NCBI RefSeq assembly: GCF_934561205.1
Contig: NZ_CAKTFU010000003.1
Coordinates: forward strand, 124,001 to 188,000
Direction of reading: 5' to 3'
DNA length: 64,000 nt
Source: an uncultured Gemmiger sp.
GTDB taxonomy: Bacteria > Bacillota > Clostridia > Oscillospirales > Ruminococcaceae
The notes below the pieces were generated by a model that saw only the letters and a program-made list of their open reading frames with translations, searched no databases and had not been told where the DNA came from. Positions 53,230-62,656 of the stretch are shown here, one piece after another; positions within the stretch are counted from its first letter, which is position 1, and each line of letters starts with the position of its first letter. A program made the translations under genes and the position numbers.

Positions 53230-56200
53230 TTATGCTTTTTCGGAAATCAGACGGATGCTGAAATCGAAGGAAGCGTCGTCAAGGCGGTACTGCTCCGCCA
53301 GACGCGGTCCGCAGCTGGCAGAGCCGATGCCGTTCTGTGCATAGTCAAGGCAGAGGACGGTGCTGTCACAGGGATGCAGCTCATAGTTGTGCGCCTTTTC
53401 AGTCAACTCTTCCTGCGTGTAGTGCGAGGTGTTGAAGCAGAACGGCTTTGCACCGACAGCGGTAAGCTTGATGCCGGCGCCATCCAGCCGGACATAATCG
53501 CAATCATAGTGACTGCCGTTCTCCTGCGGGCGAATGTAGTCCTCGTGCTGCTGCCAGACGGTGGAACTGAAGTAGCCGTGGCTGGCAGCATGGTGCTTGT
53601 CGCAGTAACTTTCCATCGGACCCATGCCGAAGTAACTGACGCGGGCCATTTCTTTTGGCAGGAACAGGCGCAGACCAAAGCGCGGCAGTTCGGGGAATAC
53701 CGTGTTGCGCTCAGCGTGCAGTGCCAGCGTTACTGCACCGCTGTTGGAAATCGTCCAGCAGACATCCAAATCAAGGAATTTCTGCAAGCTGATCGGTGCA
53801 ATGCCGACTTTGGCGCGCAGAGTTACACCGCTGTCCGTCACCTGATACTTGGTGCGGTAGGCGTTGGTCATACAGTGGTCATAGCGGGCAGCCAGCCAAT
53901 CCAGCTTCAGCTTGCGGTCATTGTCCGTAGGAGCACGCCAGATGTTGAACTCCATTTCCTTGTCCAACAGGACTGCATCCTCGTACTGCATCGCGGCGAA
54001 CAGACCCGTCAGCTTATTAAAGTTGTAGGTGAAGTTCTTGCCGCGCAGCGTCAAATGGCGGTCCGTCTCCTGAACAGTGATTGTGCTGTTGGAAGGGGCA
54101 TCACTCCACATAGCCAAGGTTTTCTGGTTGCGGCTGTCTTTGTTTTCCAGCAGGATTTCATCAAAACCCAGGAGATGCCCTTCCGAACGCAAGGACAGGT
54201 CTTTATCGCAATGGTAGAAGATTTTCAGGAAACACTTGCCTTTATCGGGAATATGGACGGCCAACGGCAAGGCGTTTTCGCTGTGCGGCGGCAGGGTGAA
54301 ACCGTCAGGGTAGGGGATGAAGCCGCTGTCGATGACCTCGCCGTCGCAACTTACCTGATAGGTTAGTGTGGCATACTCGGTCAAATCAACAAAGTCCATG
54401 TAGTTGTGCAGCGTGAGCATGCCGGATTCCCGGTCGTACTTCACAACACGCGCCGGGCGATAGACGTTCTTGAACTCCAACAGCCCGGTGTGCGGGCGGC
54501 GGTCGGGGTAGACCAGACCGTCCATGCAGAAATTGCCGTCATGCGGCCACTCATTGTGGTCGCCGCCGTAATAATAGATGTCGCGGCCGTCGGGCATCTT
54601 CCCTTTATAAATACCGTGGTCGCACCACTCCCACAGGAAACCGCCGACCAAGCCGTCATGGCTCTGAATGAACCGGAAGTAATCCTCCAAATCGCCGGGG
54701 CCGTTGCCCATGCAGTGGCTGTACTCGCACATGATATAGGGTTTGTCCGGCTCGTTGTCCAGATATTCCTGAATGCTTTCGAGAGAAGGGTACATATTGC
54801 TGAACATATCAATGTTCGAGAAATCGTATTTACGGTTCTTGCTGCGGTACTGGGCGCTCTCGTAGTGGGTCAGGCGGCGGGGGTCAAAACTCTTTGTCCA
54901 TGCCAGCGCTTCTTCGAACGTGCAGCCGTAGGCGCTCTCGTTGCCCATCGACCAGATGATGACGCAGGGACGGTTCTTGTCACGCTCCACGCAGAGGCGG
55001 GTGCGGTCCACGGTGGCCTCGGTGAACTCCGGGTTGTCTGCGATGGGCTTGTTCCAGCTTTCCACATGGTTGGGCCAGCTTTCGTTGCCCTCGCAATAGT
55101 ATTCGGACGCACCGTGGCTCTCGTTGTCGGCTTCATCAATGACAAAGAAGCCGTACTGGTCGCAGAGCTGATAGAAGTAAGGCACATCCGGGTAATGGCT
55201 GGTGCGGATGGCATTAAAGTTGTGCTTTTTGATCATGAGCAGGTCTTTTTTCGTCTGCTCAAAGCCAACGGCATAGCCGGTAATAGGGTCGGATTCGTGG
55301 CGGTTTACACCGTGGAACTTGACGGACCGGCCGTTGACATAAATCTGGTTGTTGGCAACGTGAACCTCGCGGATGCCCACACGGTCTGTAATGGTCTCGC
55401 AGGGGGTGTCCAACACAAGGGTATATAAGTAGGGCTGCTCTGCGTTCCAGAGTGTCGGGTCAACAACGGTGATTTCTGCATGATAGGGGAATGCCGCATC
55501 ATCCGGTGCTTCCACGGGCGTTACGCTGCCGACTATTGTGCCGGCTGCATCGTAGAGGGTGATGCGGGTGGCAACGGCGGAATCGTAGTAACGCAGGCGG
55601 ACAGCAACCCCTGCGGTGCTGCCGTGGATGTCGGTGGTGATGAAATAGTCCTCGATGCACTGTTCCGGGCGGTGCAGCAGGTAGACATCACGAAAAATGC
55701 CGTTCATGCGGAACATATCCTGATCTTCCATGTAACTGCCATCGCACCATTTCAGCACGAGGACCGCCAGATGGTTGGTGCCGTCCTGCAAAAACTTCGT
55801 TACATCGAACTCGCTTGTGGAATGGGCGACCTGACTGTACCCGACAAACTGACCGTTGAGCCAGACATAGAAGCAGGAGGCAACGCCCTCAAAATTCAAA
55901 AATGCACGCGGGGCTGCGGCATCTTTTTGGTAAGTGAAGTCGTAGAGGTAAGCGCCGCAGGGGTTCTCTTTAGGAACATACGGTGGATCAGCGGGGAACG
56001 GATAGCGGATGTTGGTGTACTGGTGGTGGTCGTAGCCGTGGTTCTGCCACACGCTGGGGACCGGGATGCTGTCAAAAGCGGAGGCATCATAGCCGACCGC
56101 GTAGAAAGCATCCTGCAAGTCATAAATGCTGGCGTAGTACCGAAATTTCCAGCTTCCGTTCAAAAGCTGGAAGCGATCCGAGGTCTCGCGGTGCTCGACT

Positions 56201-56301
56201 AAAGTATCGCTGCGCCGGGATGCCGGAATGTAATAGGCACGATTCGGCATGGTACCCACATGCAGTGTGTGCGGGTCCTCGTAATAGTGCGGAATAATCA
56301 T
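53230..56301 (-). CDS. lacZ: Beta-galactosidase, GH2 (LacZ type)
   Basis: 1023 residues, nearly the same as the E. coli enzyme. It has a jelly-roll, Ig-like domains, the TIM barrel and a C-terminal Bgal_small_N domain. The acid/base glutamate is E455 (WSMGNESAYG) and the nucleophile is E526 (IMCEYSHCMGNG). No signal peptide, so it acts in the cytoplasm after transport by the GPH protein encoded next. I chose the ATG at 56301 (MIIPHYYEDP) because CAGGAGGAGAATGG precedes it. A divergent AraC regulator lies upstream. Confidence 0.96.
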   Translation of the reverse strand: MIIPHYYEDPHTLHVGTMPNRAYYIPASRRSDTLVEHRETSDRFQLLNGSWKFRYYASIYDLQDAFYAVGYDASAFDSIPVPSVWQNHGYDHHQYTNIRYPFPADPPYVPKENPCGAYLYDFTYQKDAAAPRAFLNFEGVASCFYVWLNGQFVGYSQVAHSTSEFDVTKFLQDGTNHLAVLVLKWCDGSYMEDQDMFRMNGIFRDVYLLHRPEQCIEDYFITTDIHGSTAGVAVRLRYYDSAVATRITLYDAAGTIVGSVTPVEAPDDAAFPYHAEITVVDPTLWNAEQPYLYTLVLDTPCETITDRVGIREVHVANNQIYVNGRSVKFHGVNRHESDPITGYAVGFEQTKKDLLMIKKHNFNAIRTSHYPDVPYFYQLCDQYGFFVIDEADNESHGASEYYCEGNESWPNHVESWNKPIADNPEFTEATVDRTRLCVERDKNRPCVIIWSMGNESAYGCTFEEALAWTKSFDPRRLTHYESAQYRSKNRKYDFSNIDMFSNMYPSLESIQEYLDNEPDKPYIMCEYSHCMGNGPGDLEDYFRFIQSHDGLVGGFLWEWCDHGIYKGKMPDGRDIYYYGGDHNEWPHDGNFCMDGLVYPDRRPHTGLLEFKNVYRPARVVKYDRESGMLTLHNYMDFVDLTEYATLTYQVSCDGEVIDSGFIPYPDGFTLPPHSENALPLAVHIPDKGKCFLKIFYHCDKDLSLRSEGHLLGFDEILLENKDSRNQKTLAMWSDAPSNSTITVQETDRHLTLRGKNFTYNFNKLTGLFAAMQYEDAVLLDKEMEFNIWRAPTDNDRKLKLDWLAARYDHCMTNAYRTKYQVTDSGVTLRAKVGIAPISLQKFLDLDVCWTISNSGAVTLALHAERNTVFPELPRFGLRLFLPKEMARVSYFGMGPMESYCDKHHAASHGYFSSTVWQQHEDYIRPQENGSHYDCDYVRLDGAGIKLTAVGAKPFCFNTSHYTQEELTEKAHNYELHPCDSTVLCLDYAQNGIGSASCGPRLAEQYRLDDASFDFSIRLISEKA

Positions 56302-56487
56302 CCATTCTCCTCCTGTGATTTGTACAGTTCTGCTTGCGTTTCGTCTGAAATTATTATACAATTTCTATATACAATAAAACCTAAACAGAATTGCGCTAAA
56401 TATGCACAAAATCAATGGTTTTTTGTAATGTAAGGATAAAATGAACAAAGCACCTCACAATATTCACAAAAACAGGAGGGGGTTTTT

Positions 56488-57339
56488 GTGTACATTAACT
56501 CCGGCTATCTGAACAATTCCCGTACAGATTTCAAAGACAACTCCACGCCGTTGGTGGTGGGCAGCTGCGGTACCTATCGGCTGAAAACGCGCCCTAAACT
56601 GCCGACCTACTGGCAGAAAGGGCGCAGGGATTACCAGATTTTATATGTGGCAAACGGCAAGACGCATTTCTGGTTTGACGGCAGGGAAGAAATCGTCAGC
56701 GCAGGCCATATGGTGCTGTACAAGCCGGAAGAAATTCAAAAATATGTATATTATCTGGAAGATAACCCGGAAGTTTTCTGGATTCACTTCACAGGCAGTG
56801 ATGTAAAGAACATATTGGCGTATCACGGCATCTCGCTGGATGAGCATGTGTTCTACTGCGGTGTGCTGCCGGACTACAAGGCGCTGTTCCGCAAGATCAT
56901 TCAGGAGTTGCAGCTGTGCCGCTATGGGTACGAGGATTATATTGCATCGCTGTTCAACGATATTTTGCTTTTGGTGGACCGCCAGCAGCATGAACAGAAA
57001 AAAGCCACCGGCAACGTCCAAGAGCAAATTGAACGCGCGGCGGCTTACTTCAACGAGAACTATAACACAAAGATCAGCATAGACGATTACGCGGAGTCCC
57101 TGCACATCAGCACCAACTGGTTTATACACAATTTCAAACAGTACGCCGGTATGTCCCCGGCCCAGTACATCCTCTCTTTGCGCATGGTCAACGCGCAAAG
57201 CCTGCTGGAGCGGACAACCTACAACATCAAGGAAATTTCCGAAATCGTAGGATATGAGAACCCACTGTATTTCAGCAGGGTATTTAAGAAAGAGATAGGG
57301 AAGTCACCGGCGCAGTATAGGAAACTCCAATCAGGATAA
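56488..57339 (+). CDS. AraC-family regulator, divergent from lacZ
   Basis: 283 residues. An N-terminal cupin sensor (about 25-155) has YQILYVANGKTHFWFDG and HMVLYKPEEIQ. The C-terminal HTH pair comprises SIDDYAESLHISTNWFIHNF and NIKEISEIVGYENPLYFSRVF, ending FKKEIGKSPAQYRK. The start is GTG at 56488 after AGGAGGGGG. The divergent layout points to control of lacZ and the transporter by a beta-galactoside or galactose signal. Confidence 0.88.
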   Translation: MYINSGYLNNSRTDFKDNSTPLVVGSCGTYRLKTRPKLPTYWQKGRRDYQILYVANGKTHFWFDGREEIVSAGHMVLYKPEEIQKYVYYLEDNPEVFWIHFTGSDVKNILAYHGISLDEHVFYCGVLPDYKALFRKIIQELQLCRYGYEDYIASLFNDILLLVDRQQHEQKKATGNVQEQIERAAAYFNENYNTKISIDDYAESLHISTNWFIHNFKQYAGMSPAQYILSLRMVNAQSLLERTTYNIKEISEIVGYENPLYFSRVFKKEIGKSPAQYRKLQSG

Positions 57340-57394
57340 GGCAGATTATATCCTTGCAAGTTTTAGATGTGTATTAATGTACAGGAGGACAATA

Positions 57395-57526
57395 ATGGGT
57401 TTTGAAATTTGCAATTTTTCGGACTTAAAAGAAGGAAATGCTATATTCGAAAAGATGCGAAAATCGATTGATTTAAAACGGCTATCGTGGAGACGGCAAA
57501 CCACTTTCGTTGCATCGATATGGTGA
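57395..57526 (+). CDS. Short ORF with strong ribosome site, probably a stranded gene start
   Basis: 43 codons opening MGFEICNFSDLKEGNAIFEK, preceded by the very good AGGAGGACAATA. No family recognised. After about 28 codons the sequence becomes that of a Fic remnant in another frame, so this looks like the start of a lost gene joined to a Fic fragment. Confidence 0.35.
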   Translation: MGFEICNFSDLKEGNAIFEKMRKSIDLKRLSWRRQTTFVASIW

Positions 57527-58018
57527 TCGATGACGCCAAGAACCCTTTGTCCGAAGCTTTTATTAAGCGGTTGCATTTCACTCTGAAGAACGGAACAAGC
57601 GACTCTCGCAAAGACTGGTTTGCCGTTGGCGATTACAAGAAAATCCCTAACGAAGTCGGTGGAATGGATACAGCTACACCGGAAGAAGTTAGGGGATAGA
57701 ATTAAAGCATTGCTTGCCGCGTATAATACGAAAGCATCTCATTCCTTGAGAGAAATCATTGCCTTTCATTATGAGTTTGAACGCATCCACCCATTTCAGG
57801 ACGGCGATGGTCGCGTCGGGAGATTGATTCTCTTCAAGGAATGCCTCAAGAACGACATCGTTCCCTTTATCATTGAGGATGATCTGAAGATGTTCTACTA
57901 TCGTGGACTGCACGAGTGGAATAACGAAAGCGGGTACTTGATGGATACCTGCCTGACCGCACAGGACGGATTCAAAGTTTATCTGGACTATTTCCGCATT
58001 CCGTATCCGACAGAGTGA
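57472..58018 (+). pseudogene. Frameshifted Fic-domain protein
   Basis: The first frame (57472-57699) reads VETANHFRCIDMVIDDAKNP and LSEAFIKRLHFTLKNGTSDS, the Fic N-terminal helices. A frameshift near 57690-57700 moves the gene to a second frame, with KALLAAYNTK, FHYEFERIHPFQDGDGRVGR and then a complete C terminus ending PYPTE. The active loop is HPFQDGDGR, with Asp for the usual Asn. Fic proteins AMPylate targets. The true N terminus is absent and the frame is broken, so the gene is inactive unless recoded. Confidence 0.8.
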
Positions 58019-58534
58019 AACCCTCGTCCAAATCTAATTCGCTGCATTATAGAAATAGCGCCCACCGGAAGGTGAGTGCTATTTTTTATACACCAAAATG
58101 CTGTTCGGAACGCTTATTCGGTGCGCATCTTTTTCAGCCATTGTTTCTATGTAGAAGTAGTCTGAGAAATTTCTAGGCATCACACTTTTCAGGTAACAGC
58201 GCTCTACATAAAACTTGAAACAATAGCGGTTGAAGTTCGTTTATCAGAATATGAGCTCAGTCATAAACGAAAAATCTCCGTCGTTTTCAGGCAGAATGAT
58301 GGAGATGATTTTGCGACAGAAAATTTCAAAGGATCAGCTTTTCTTGCTGAAAGTGGCAATTCTAGTATATGCTGTGTTCCTTTTTATGTCGAAGCCTTTC
58401 GTTTCGGTTGCAGATTTCGATGACCTGCAACGATTCTTAACAAGAACCGAATGTTTTTGCCAAGAAAAGTTGGTCGCAAAGAAAAGGACTTTGTGCTATA
58501 CTGTGTTAAAAATCATTGCAAAGGTGGGAATAAT
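58019..58534. other. Gene-poor spacer with terminator-like hairpin and a long inverted repeat
   Basis: A hairpin with AAATAGC/GCTATTT base and T run (58053-58087) fits a terminator after the Fic remnant. An inverted repeat lies at 58140-58155 and 58203-58224 (ATTGTTTC+TATGTAGA with TCTACATA+GAAACAAT). The frame from TTG 58230 or ATG 58251 stays open to 58538 (MSSVINEKSPSFSGRMMEMI) but matches nothing I know. I treat it as doubtful. Confidence 0.45.
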
Positions 58535-59620
58535 ATGAACCCTGCAAGAAAGCTGTATCTGGATAACATTCGCTGGGTGACGGTGGTTTTGGTGGTAATC
58601 TACCATGTGATCTATATGTTCAATGGTGTGCAGCCCTTTGGTGTGATTGGTCCCTTCCGTCCGAACCAGTTACAGGATTGCTTTCAATATCTGGTCTACC
58701 CTTGGTTCATGGCATTGCTGTTTGTTGTATCGGGGATGAGCGCACGGTACTATCTGCAAAGTCATACCACAAAACAATTTTTGAAAGATAAAACCCGTAA
58801 GCTGCTGGTTCCGTCCACGATTGGCTTGTTCGTGTTCCAGTGGCTTCTTGGTATCTATAATCTGAAAATTAGCGGTGGACTGAACATTACAGACATTCCG
58901 ACGCCTATATTATATCTGATCACCGTGCTGTCCGGCGTAGGACCTCTGTGGTACATCCAGATGCTCTGGTTGTTCTCCATGCTTTTGCTGGCGGTTCGGA
59001 AAATCGAAAAAGACCGGGTCCGGAACTTCTGTTCCAAAGCGCCGGTCTGGAGCATCCTGATGCTGGTAATCGTTGTTTATGGTTCGGCACAGGTATTGAA
59101 CACCCCGGTCGTCACCGTTTATCGGTTTGGTATTTATGGATTCTGCTTCTTTGCGGGCTATTTTCTGTTTTCCCACGAGAACGTAATGGAACGGCTGTGC
59201 AAGTGGTGGTGGATGTTTGACGCAGCCTCGGCTGTGCTTGGCATCTCGTACATTGTGCGTTTTTTTGGTGAAAATTACGCCGTTGCACCGGTTCTGATCA
59301 ACATCCATGCCTGCGTTTATTGCTGGATCGCGATTCTTGGTATTCTTACAACGATGAGAAATTATGCCGATATCTCAACCGCATTTACACAGTGGATGGC
59401 GAAGAAGTCATGGGGGTTGTATATTTTTCATTATCTGCCCATTGCTGTGATCTCGTATGAACTGCACGAACACGCCCCGGACACGCCGGAAGTGCTGGTC
59501 TATCTGCTGGTGGGCACCGGAGCCTTTATCGGCGCATTTCTGCTGGATGAAATTATTAGCCGGATGCCGATTCTGCGCTGGTGCGTCCTTGGAATCGGAA
59601 AGGAGAAGAAACGTGTTTAA
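58535..59620 (+). CDS. Acyltransferase 3 family membrane protein
   Basis: 361 residues with about 10 hydrophobic segments. The opening KLYLDNIRWVTVVLVVIYHV has the catalytic-type His and Arg of the acyltransferase_3 family; LLFVVSGMSARYY and GPLWYIQMLWLF follow. It probably O-acylates a surface glycan. A GGTGGGAA ribosome site precedes the ATG. The stop overlaps the GTG of the downstream XRE-AbrB gene by 8 bases. GC content is moderate. It is not a close copy of the AT-rich acyltransferase at 39052. Confidence 0.85.
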   Translation: MNPARKLYLDNIRWVTVVLVVIYHVIYMFNGVQPFGVIGPFRPNQLQDCFQYLVYPWFMALLFVVSGMSARYYLQSHTTKQFLKDKTRKLLVPSTIGLFVFQWLLGIYNLKISGGLNITDIPTPILYLITVLSGVGPLWYIQMLWLFSMLLLAVRKIEKDRVRNFCSKAPVWSILMLVIVVYGSAQVLNTPVVTVYRFGIYGFCFFAGYFLFSHENVMERLCKWWWMFDAASAVLGISYIVRFFGENYAVAPVLINIHACVYCWIAILGILTTMRNYADISTAFTQWMAKKSWGLYIFHYLPIAVISYELHEHAPDTPEVLVYLLVGTGAFIGAFLLDEIISRMPILRWCVLGIGKEKKRV

Positions 59621-60056
59621 GGACAATTTGGTCTCACTTCGTAAGATCCACGGTTACTCACAGGATGAGCTGGCGGAAAAAATCGGAGTGACCCGCCAGA
59701 CTTTATCAAAATACGAGACCGGAGAATCTCTGCCGGACATTGAACGCTGCAGGCGGTTGGCAGAAGTTTTGGATGTTTCCATGGATGACCTTGTAAACTA
59801 CGAGAAAACTGCCCAGGAGAACTTAGGGCTGGAAGTTCCGCCCAAAGGAAAACACATTTTCGGTATGGTAAAAGTGGGGGACAAAGGGCAGATCGTCATT
59901 CCCGCAAATGCTCGGAAGATATTCGACATACAACCAGGGGACAATCTGCTGATCCTTGGGGACGAGGAGCAAGGTCTCGCCATCCTTAAAGAGAAAAGTT
60001 TTCTGGAACAGCTGCGTCTGATGGAACGTATGCGGCACATGGAATCCATCGAATGA
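59613..60056 (+). CDS. XRE-family regulator fused to an AbrB-like DNA-binding domain
   Basis: 147 residues. The N-terminal HTH_3 domain (about 5-60) has SQDELAEKIGVTRQTLSKYE. The C-terminal SpoVT/AbrB domain (about 85-130) has VKVGDKGQIVIPANARKIFD and GDNLLILGD. The protein thus has two DNA-binding domains. The start is GTG at 59613 after AAAGGAGAAGAAAC, overlapping the acyltransferase stop. It may regulate its own operon. Confidence 0.87.
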   Translation: MFKDNLVSLRKIHGYSQDELAEKIGVTRQTLSKYETGESLPDIERCRRLAEVLDVSMDDLVNYEKTAQENLGLEVPPKGKHIFGMVKVGDKGQIVIPANARKIFDIQPGDNLLILGDEEQGLAILKEKSFLEQLRLMERMRHMESIE

Positions 60057-60103
60057 TCAAACCCTGAGGAAAACGCACTCCCGGCACCGAATACTGCGAA
60101 GCT

Positions 60104-60169
60104 TAGCATGGGTTATCCGCAGCAGTGCAGACCGCAGATGAATGATGCGCAACATAAGCCCATGCTAAC
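60104..60169. repeat. Long inverted repeat TTAGCATGGG...CCCATGCTAA
   Basis: TTAGCATGGGTTAT (60104-60117) faces ATAAGCCCATGCTAA (60155-60169), separated by 37 bases. It lies just after the XRE-AbrB gene and before the converging terminator. Its function is unknown. Confidence 0.6.
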
Positions 60170-60203
60170 AGACACGCAGAATTTCTCGCTATGATAAGGC
60201 TTA

Positions 60204-60253
60204 AAAAACAGCACAAGCGCCTACCCCAAACGGCAGACGCTTGTGCTGTTTTT
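60204..60253. terminator. Bidirectional terminator
   Basis: AAAAACAGCACAAGCG pairs with CGCTTGTGCTGTTTTT around an 18-base loop, placed between converging units. Confidence 0.9.
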
Positions 60254-60293
60254 ACTATGTAGTTTTAGCAGCCCGACAAGCTTGATTCATTGA

Positions 60294-60488
60294 TCAAGGC
60301 TTGTCGATGGGGAACTTTGAAATTGCCTGAATAAACGCCATAACGATGACATCATATAGATTCTCATCTTTTCGACCTGCATTGCGGCTTGCTTTCTCTG
60401 TCATGGGACGGAAAATGTCAAACATTTCCATCAAGGCTTTTTCATCACCGTTTTTTGCGTTAATCAACAGTTCGCGAAAAGAAATCAT
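60294..60488 (-). CDS. Small HTH_16-type protein of conjugative elements
   Basis: 64 residues, opening MISFRELLINAKNGDEKALM with MFDIFRPMTEKASR. This matches the short helix-turn-helix domain of Tn916-like conjugative transposons, which is related to sigma region 2. The gene follows the sigma-like gene after 1 base, so the two form a split sigma-like factor. No other conjugation genes are nearby. Confidence 0.75.
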   Translation of the reverse strand: MISFRELLINAKNGDEKALMEMFDIFRPMTEKASRNAGRKDENLYDVIVMAFIQAISKFPIDKP

Positions 60489-60489
60489 A

Positions 60490-60915
60490 TCAATCTTCCT
60501 CCAGCATTTCTTTCTTCAACTTATCGAGAGCGTTCTTTTTATGAGACCGAATTGTAGAGCTGGTGACCCCCAACTTCCGGGCAGCCTGCTCGGGGGTGAG
60601 TTCATCCTTATAGAGCAGCTTGATGACCACACGTTCCGTCTCCGACAGAACGGAAAGGCTCTCGCAGAGCTTTTCTCGCAACCATTTTTCGCCGAAGATT
60701 TCCTCCACCGTGAAGGGGCTGACCTGACAGCGTGTTTTATCAGTTGCAGAGAGAGCTTCATAGAGATCCTCATGATCCCAAATAAGTTTTACTTTTCTAT
60801 AGTATTCCGCCTTTTTATGAGCCAAGGTTTGCTTAGCATATGCTGAAAATCGCGCAAGCAACTCGGCGTCCTCCGCCGTAAGCACATACTTATCGTTGGC
60901 ATTCTTTTCAATCAT
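60490..60915 (-). CDS. Sigma-70 family regulator of conjugative-transposon type
   Basis: 141 residues. The C-terminal region-4 HTH reads LSETERVVIKLLYKDELTPE and AARKLGVTSSTIRSHKKNAL. The N-terminal part lacks a normal region 2, which is supplied by the small gene next to it. This pair is typical of Tn916-like and related elements, where it controls excision or transfer. Here it is isolated and may be a remnant or a domesticated regulator. Confidence 0.8.
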   Translation of the reverse strand: MIEKNANDKYVLTAEDAELLARFSAYAKQTLAHKKAEYYRKVKLIWDHEDLYEALSATDKTRCQVSPFTVEEIFGEKWLREKLCESLSVLSETERVVIKLLYKDELTPEQAARKLGVTSSTIRSHKKNALDKLKKEMLEED

Positions 60916-61617
60916 ATTAAACCTCCAGAATTTTGAGTTTCATAGAATAAAGCTCAAGACCGGGAGGTCCGCGAATGCGGTCGGGCGGTAAGGTGCCGAC
61001 GAAAGAAAACAAAAAAATATGCCAGATGGTCACAACAACCATCTGGCATAGAATAGATATACGAACTACGATGTACGGCGCAGCCTTAAAGGGTGCAGTT
61101 ATCCTCAAACGGAGATTTGCTTTAATATGGCGCTCCTGCGTCATATAAGTTGATAAATGATTTTGCCATACATACCGAACCCTTCTGCTGAATCCTGCAA
61201 CGAAGAAACAAAAATTGCCCGACAAGTAAATACCTGTCGGGCTGAAAGCGGATTTGCTTACCTTCCATCCAACTGTGATTTGGTTTTCATTTCTGCGTCA
61301 AGCTGGTGCTATGTAGTCTACAATTAGTTCTCTTAGTGTGATGTGATTTGCCTATAACAAAAAACGTAGGAATGTCCAAAACTAAGTATAATTCAGAAAC
61401 GACGATTACTCAAGCAAAATGTACTAAGAAGCGGGATGAAATATGTAAGCTTTGCCAAGAACGACAGACAAATTATACTCCGCAGCAAAATTAAGGACAA
61501 AAATATGCGAAATTCGACACATTGGATTGAAAAAAATAATTTCTTGCGCTATAATGAAACAAAATGGTTTTAATTGAATTTCGCAGTGGTTAAGCACATC
61601 CCAAAGGAGATTTAGAA
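60916..61617. other. Non-coding leader region with hairpins
   Basis: Holds a 13-bp perfect hairpin TATGCCAGATGGT/ACCATCTGGCATA (61018-61050) and a smaller one GCCCGAC/GTCGGGC (61217-61242). The minus-strand frame 60917-61225 has no ribosome site or family match. I see no gene. Confidence 0.5.
61527..61555 (+). promoter_or_regulatory. Promoter of the right-end defence locus
   Basis: TTGAAA (61527-61532), 17 bp, TATAAT (61550-61555), about 60 bp ahead of the XRE gene. Confidence 0.78.
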
Positions 61618-61821
61618 ATGGCTGTACGGTACAACAAACTTTGGAAGATTCTCATCGATAAAAAAATGAAGAAGAAGGATTTGCAAGAGCTTGCCGGTTT
61701 GAATCGCTATCAAATGCTCAAGTTGGCAAGGGACGAAAATGTGACCACAGAGGTAATCGGAAATATATGCCAAGCCCTAGGCTGCACCCCAGATGAAATT
61801 CTGGAATTCTATGACGATTAA
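61618..61821 (+). CDS. XRE-type regulator of the restriction locus (HTH_26)
   Basis: 67 residues: KLWKILIDKKMKKKDLQELA, then NRYQMLKLARDENVTTEVIG and GCTPDEILEF. This is the small Cro-like regulator often found ahead of type III restriction and helicase genes. A strong AAAGGAGATTTAGAA precedes the ATG. The downstream genes it would control are largely deleted. Confidence 0.85.
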   Translation: MAVRYNKLWKILIDKKMKKKDLQELAGLNRYQMLKLARDENVTTEVIGNICQALGCTPDEILEFYDD

Positions 61822-61879
61822 AATCCGGTGCGCTTATAGACTGTTATTTTAAATATGTTTAGGATGGGTGTTGTAGGCA

Positions 61880-62656
61880 ATGGATATTATCAATAATATT
61901 ACGAAAACGCTGAAAGATGACTTGTCAGTGGAAATTAAACAAGGCAGCAAGCTATCCATTGCGGCAGCCTGCTTCTCTATTTATGCCTTTCAGGAATTGA
62001 AAGAACAACTGTCCCAAATCGAAGAGCTTCGTTTTATCTTTACCTCTCCAACCTTTGTCGCAGAAAAGGCAAAAAAAGAAAGGCGCGAATTCTACATTCC
62101 ACGATTAACCCGTGAAAGAAGTCTTTACGGTACTGAATTTGAAATTAAGCTCCGCAATGAATTGACCCAAAAAGCTATTGCACGAGAATGTGCAGAGTGG
62201 ATCAGGCAGAAGGTCACTTTCAAATCAAATGTCAGTGACAAATCTATTCAGGGACAAATTGTAGTTGACGGCGTAGGCTATACCCCCATCAACAACTTTA
62301 CTACGGTTGAACTTGGCTGCGAAAAAGGCAATGTAATCAGCACCACAATCGTAAAGGACGAGTCCCTTGCCCGCACTTTGCTTGCTGACTTCAATGAAAT
62401 CTGGAACGACAGCAAGGTGCTTCAGGTCGTCACCGAGGAGGTAATCGACAGCATCACGGCTGCCTATAATGAGAACTCTCCCGACTTTATCTACTTTGTG
62501 ACTCTCTACAATATTTTCAGCGAGTTTTTGGAAGATGTGTCCGAGGATGTTTTGCCAAACGAGGCAACCGGCTTCAAGGAAAGTAAGATTTGGGGGATGC
62601 TCTATAATTTCCAACGCGATGCCGCCCTTGCCATTATCAATAAACTGGAAAAATAA
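61880..62656 (+). pseudogene. N-terminal fragment of a large helicase from a type III restriction-type locus
   Basis: 258 residues, opening MDIINNITKTLKDDLSVEIK and ending [14 protein letters not shown] just before the ATP-binding motif. It includes LSIAAACFSIYAFQELKEQL and the PLD-like region LRNELTQKAIARECAEWIRQ. From memory, full-length relatives are about 1000 residues, with the first helicase motif right after this point. Stop at 62654-62656, at a deletion junction. Confidence 0.8.

Noticed and set aside
60917..61225. 102-codon minus-strand frame upstream of the split sigma factor
   Set aside because: No ribosome site, it spans a strong hairpin, and it matches no family.
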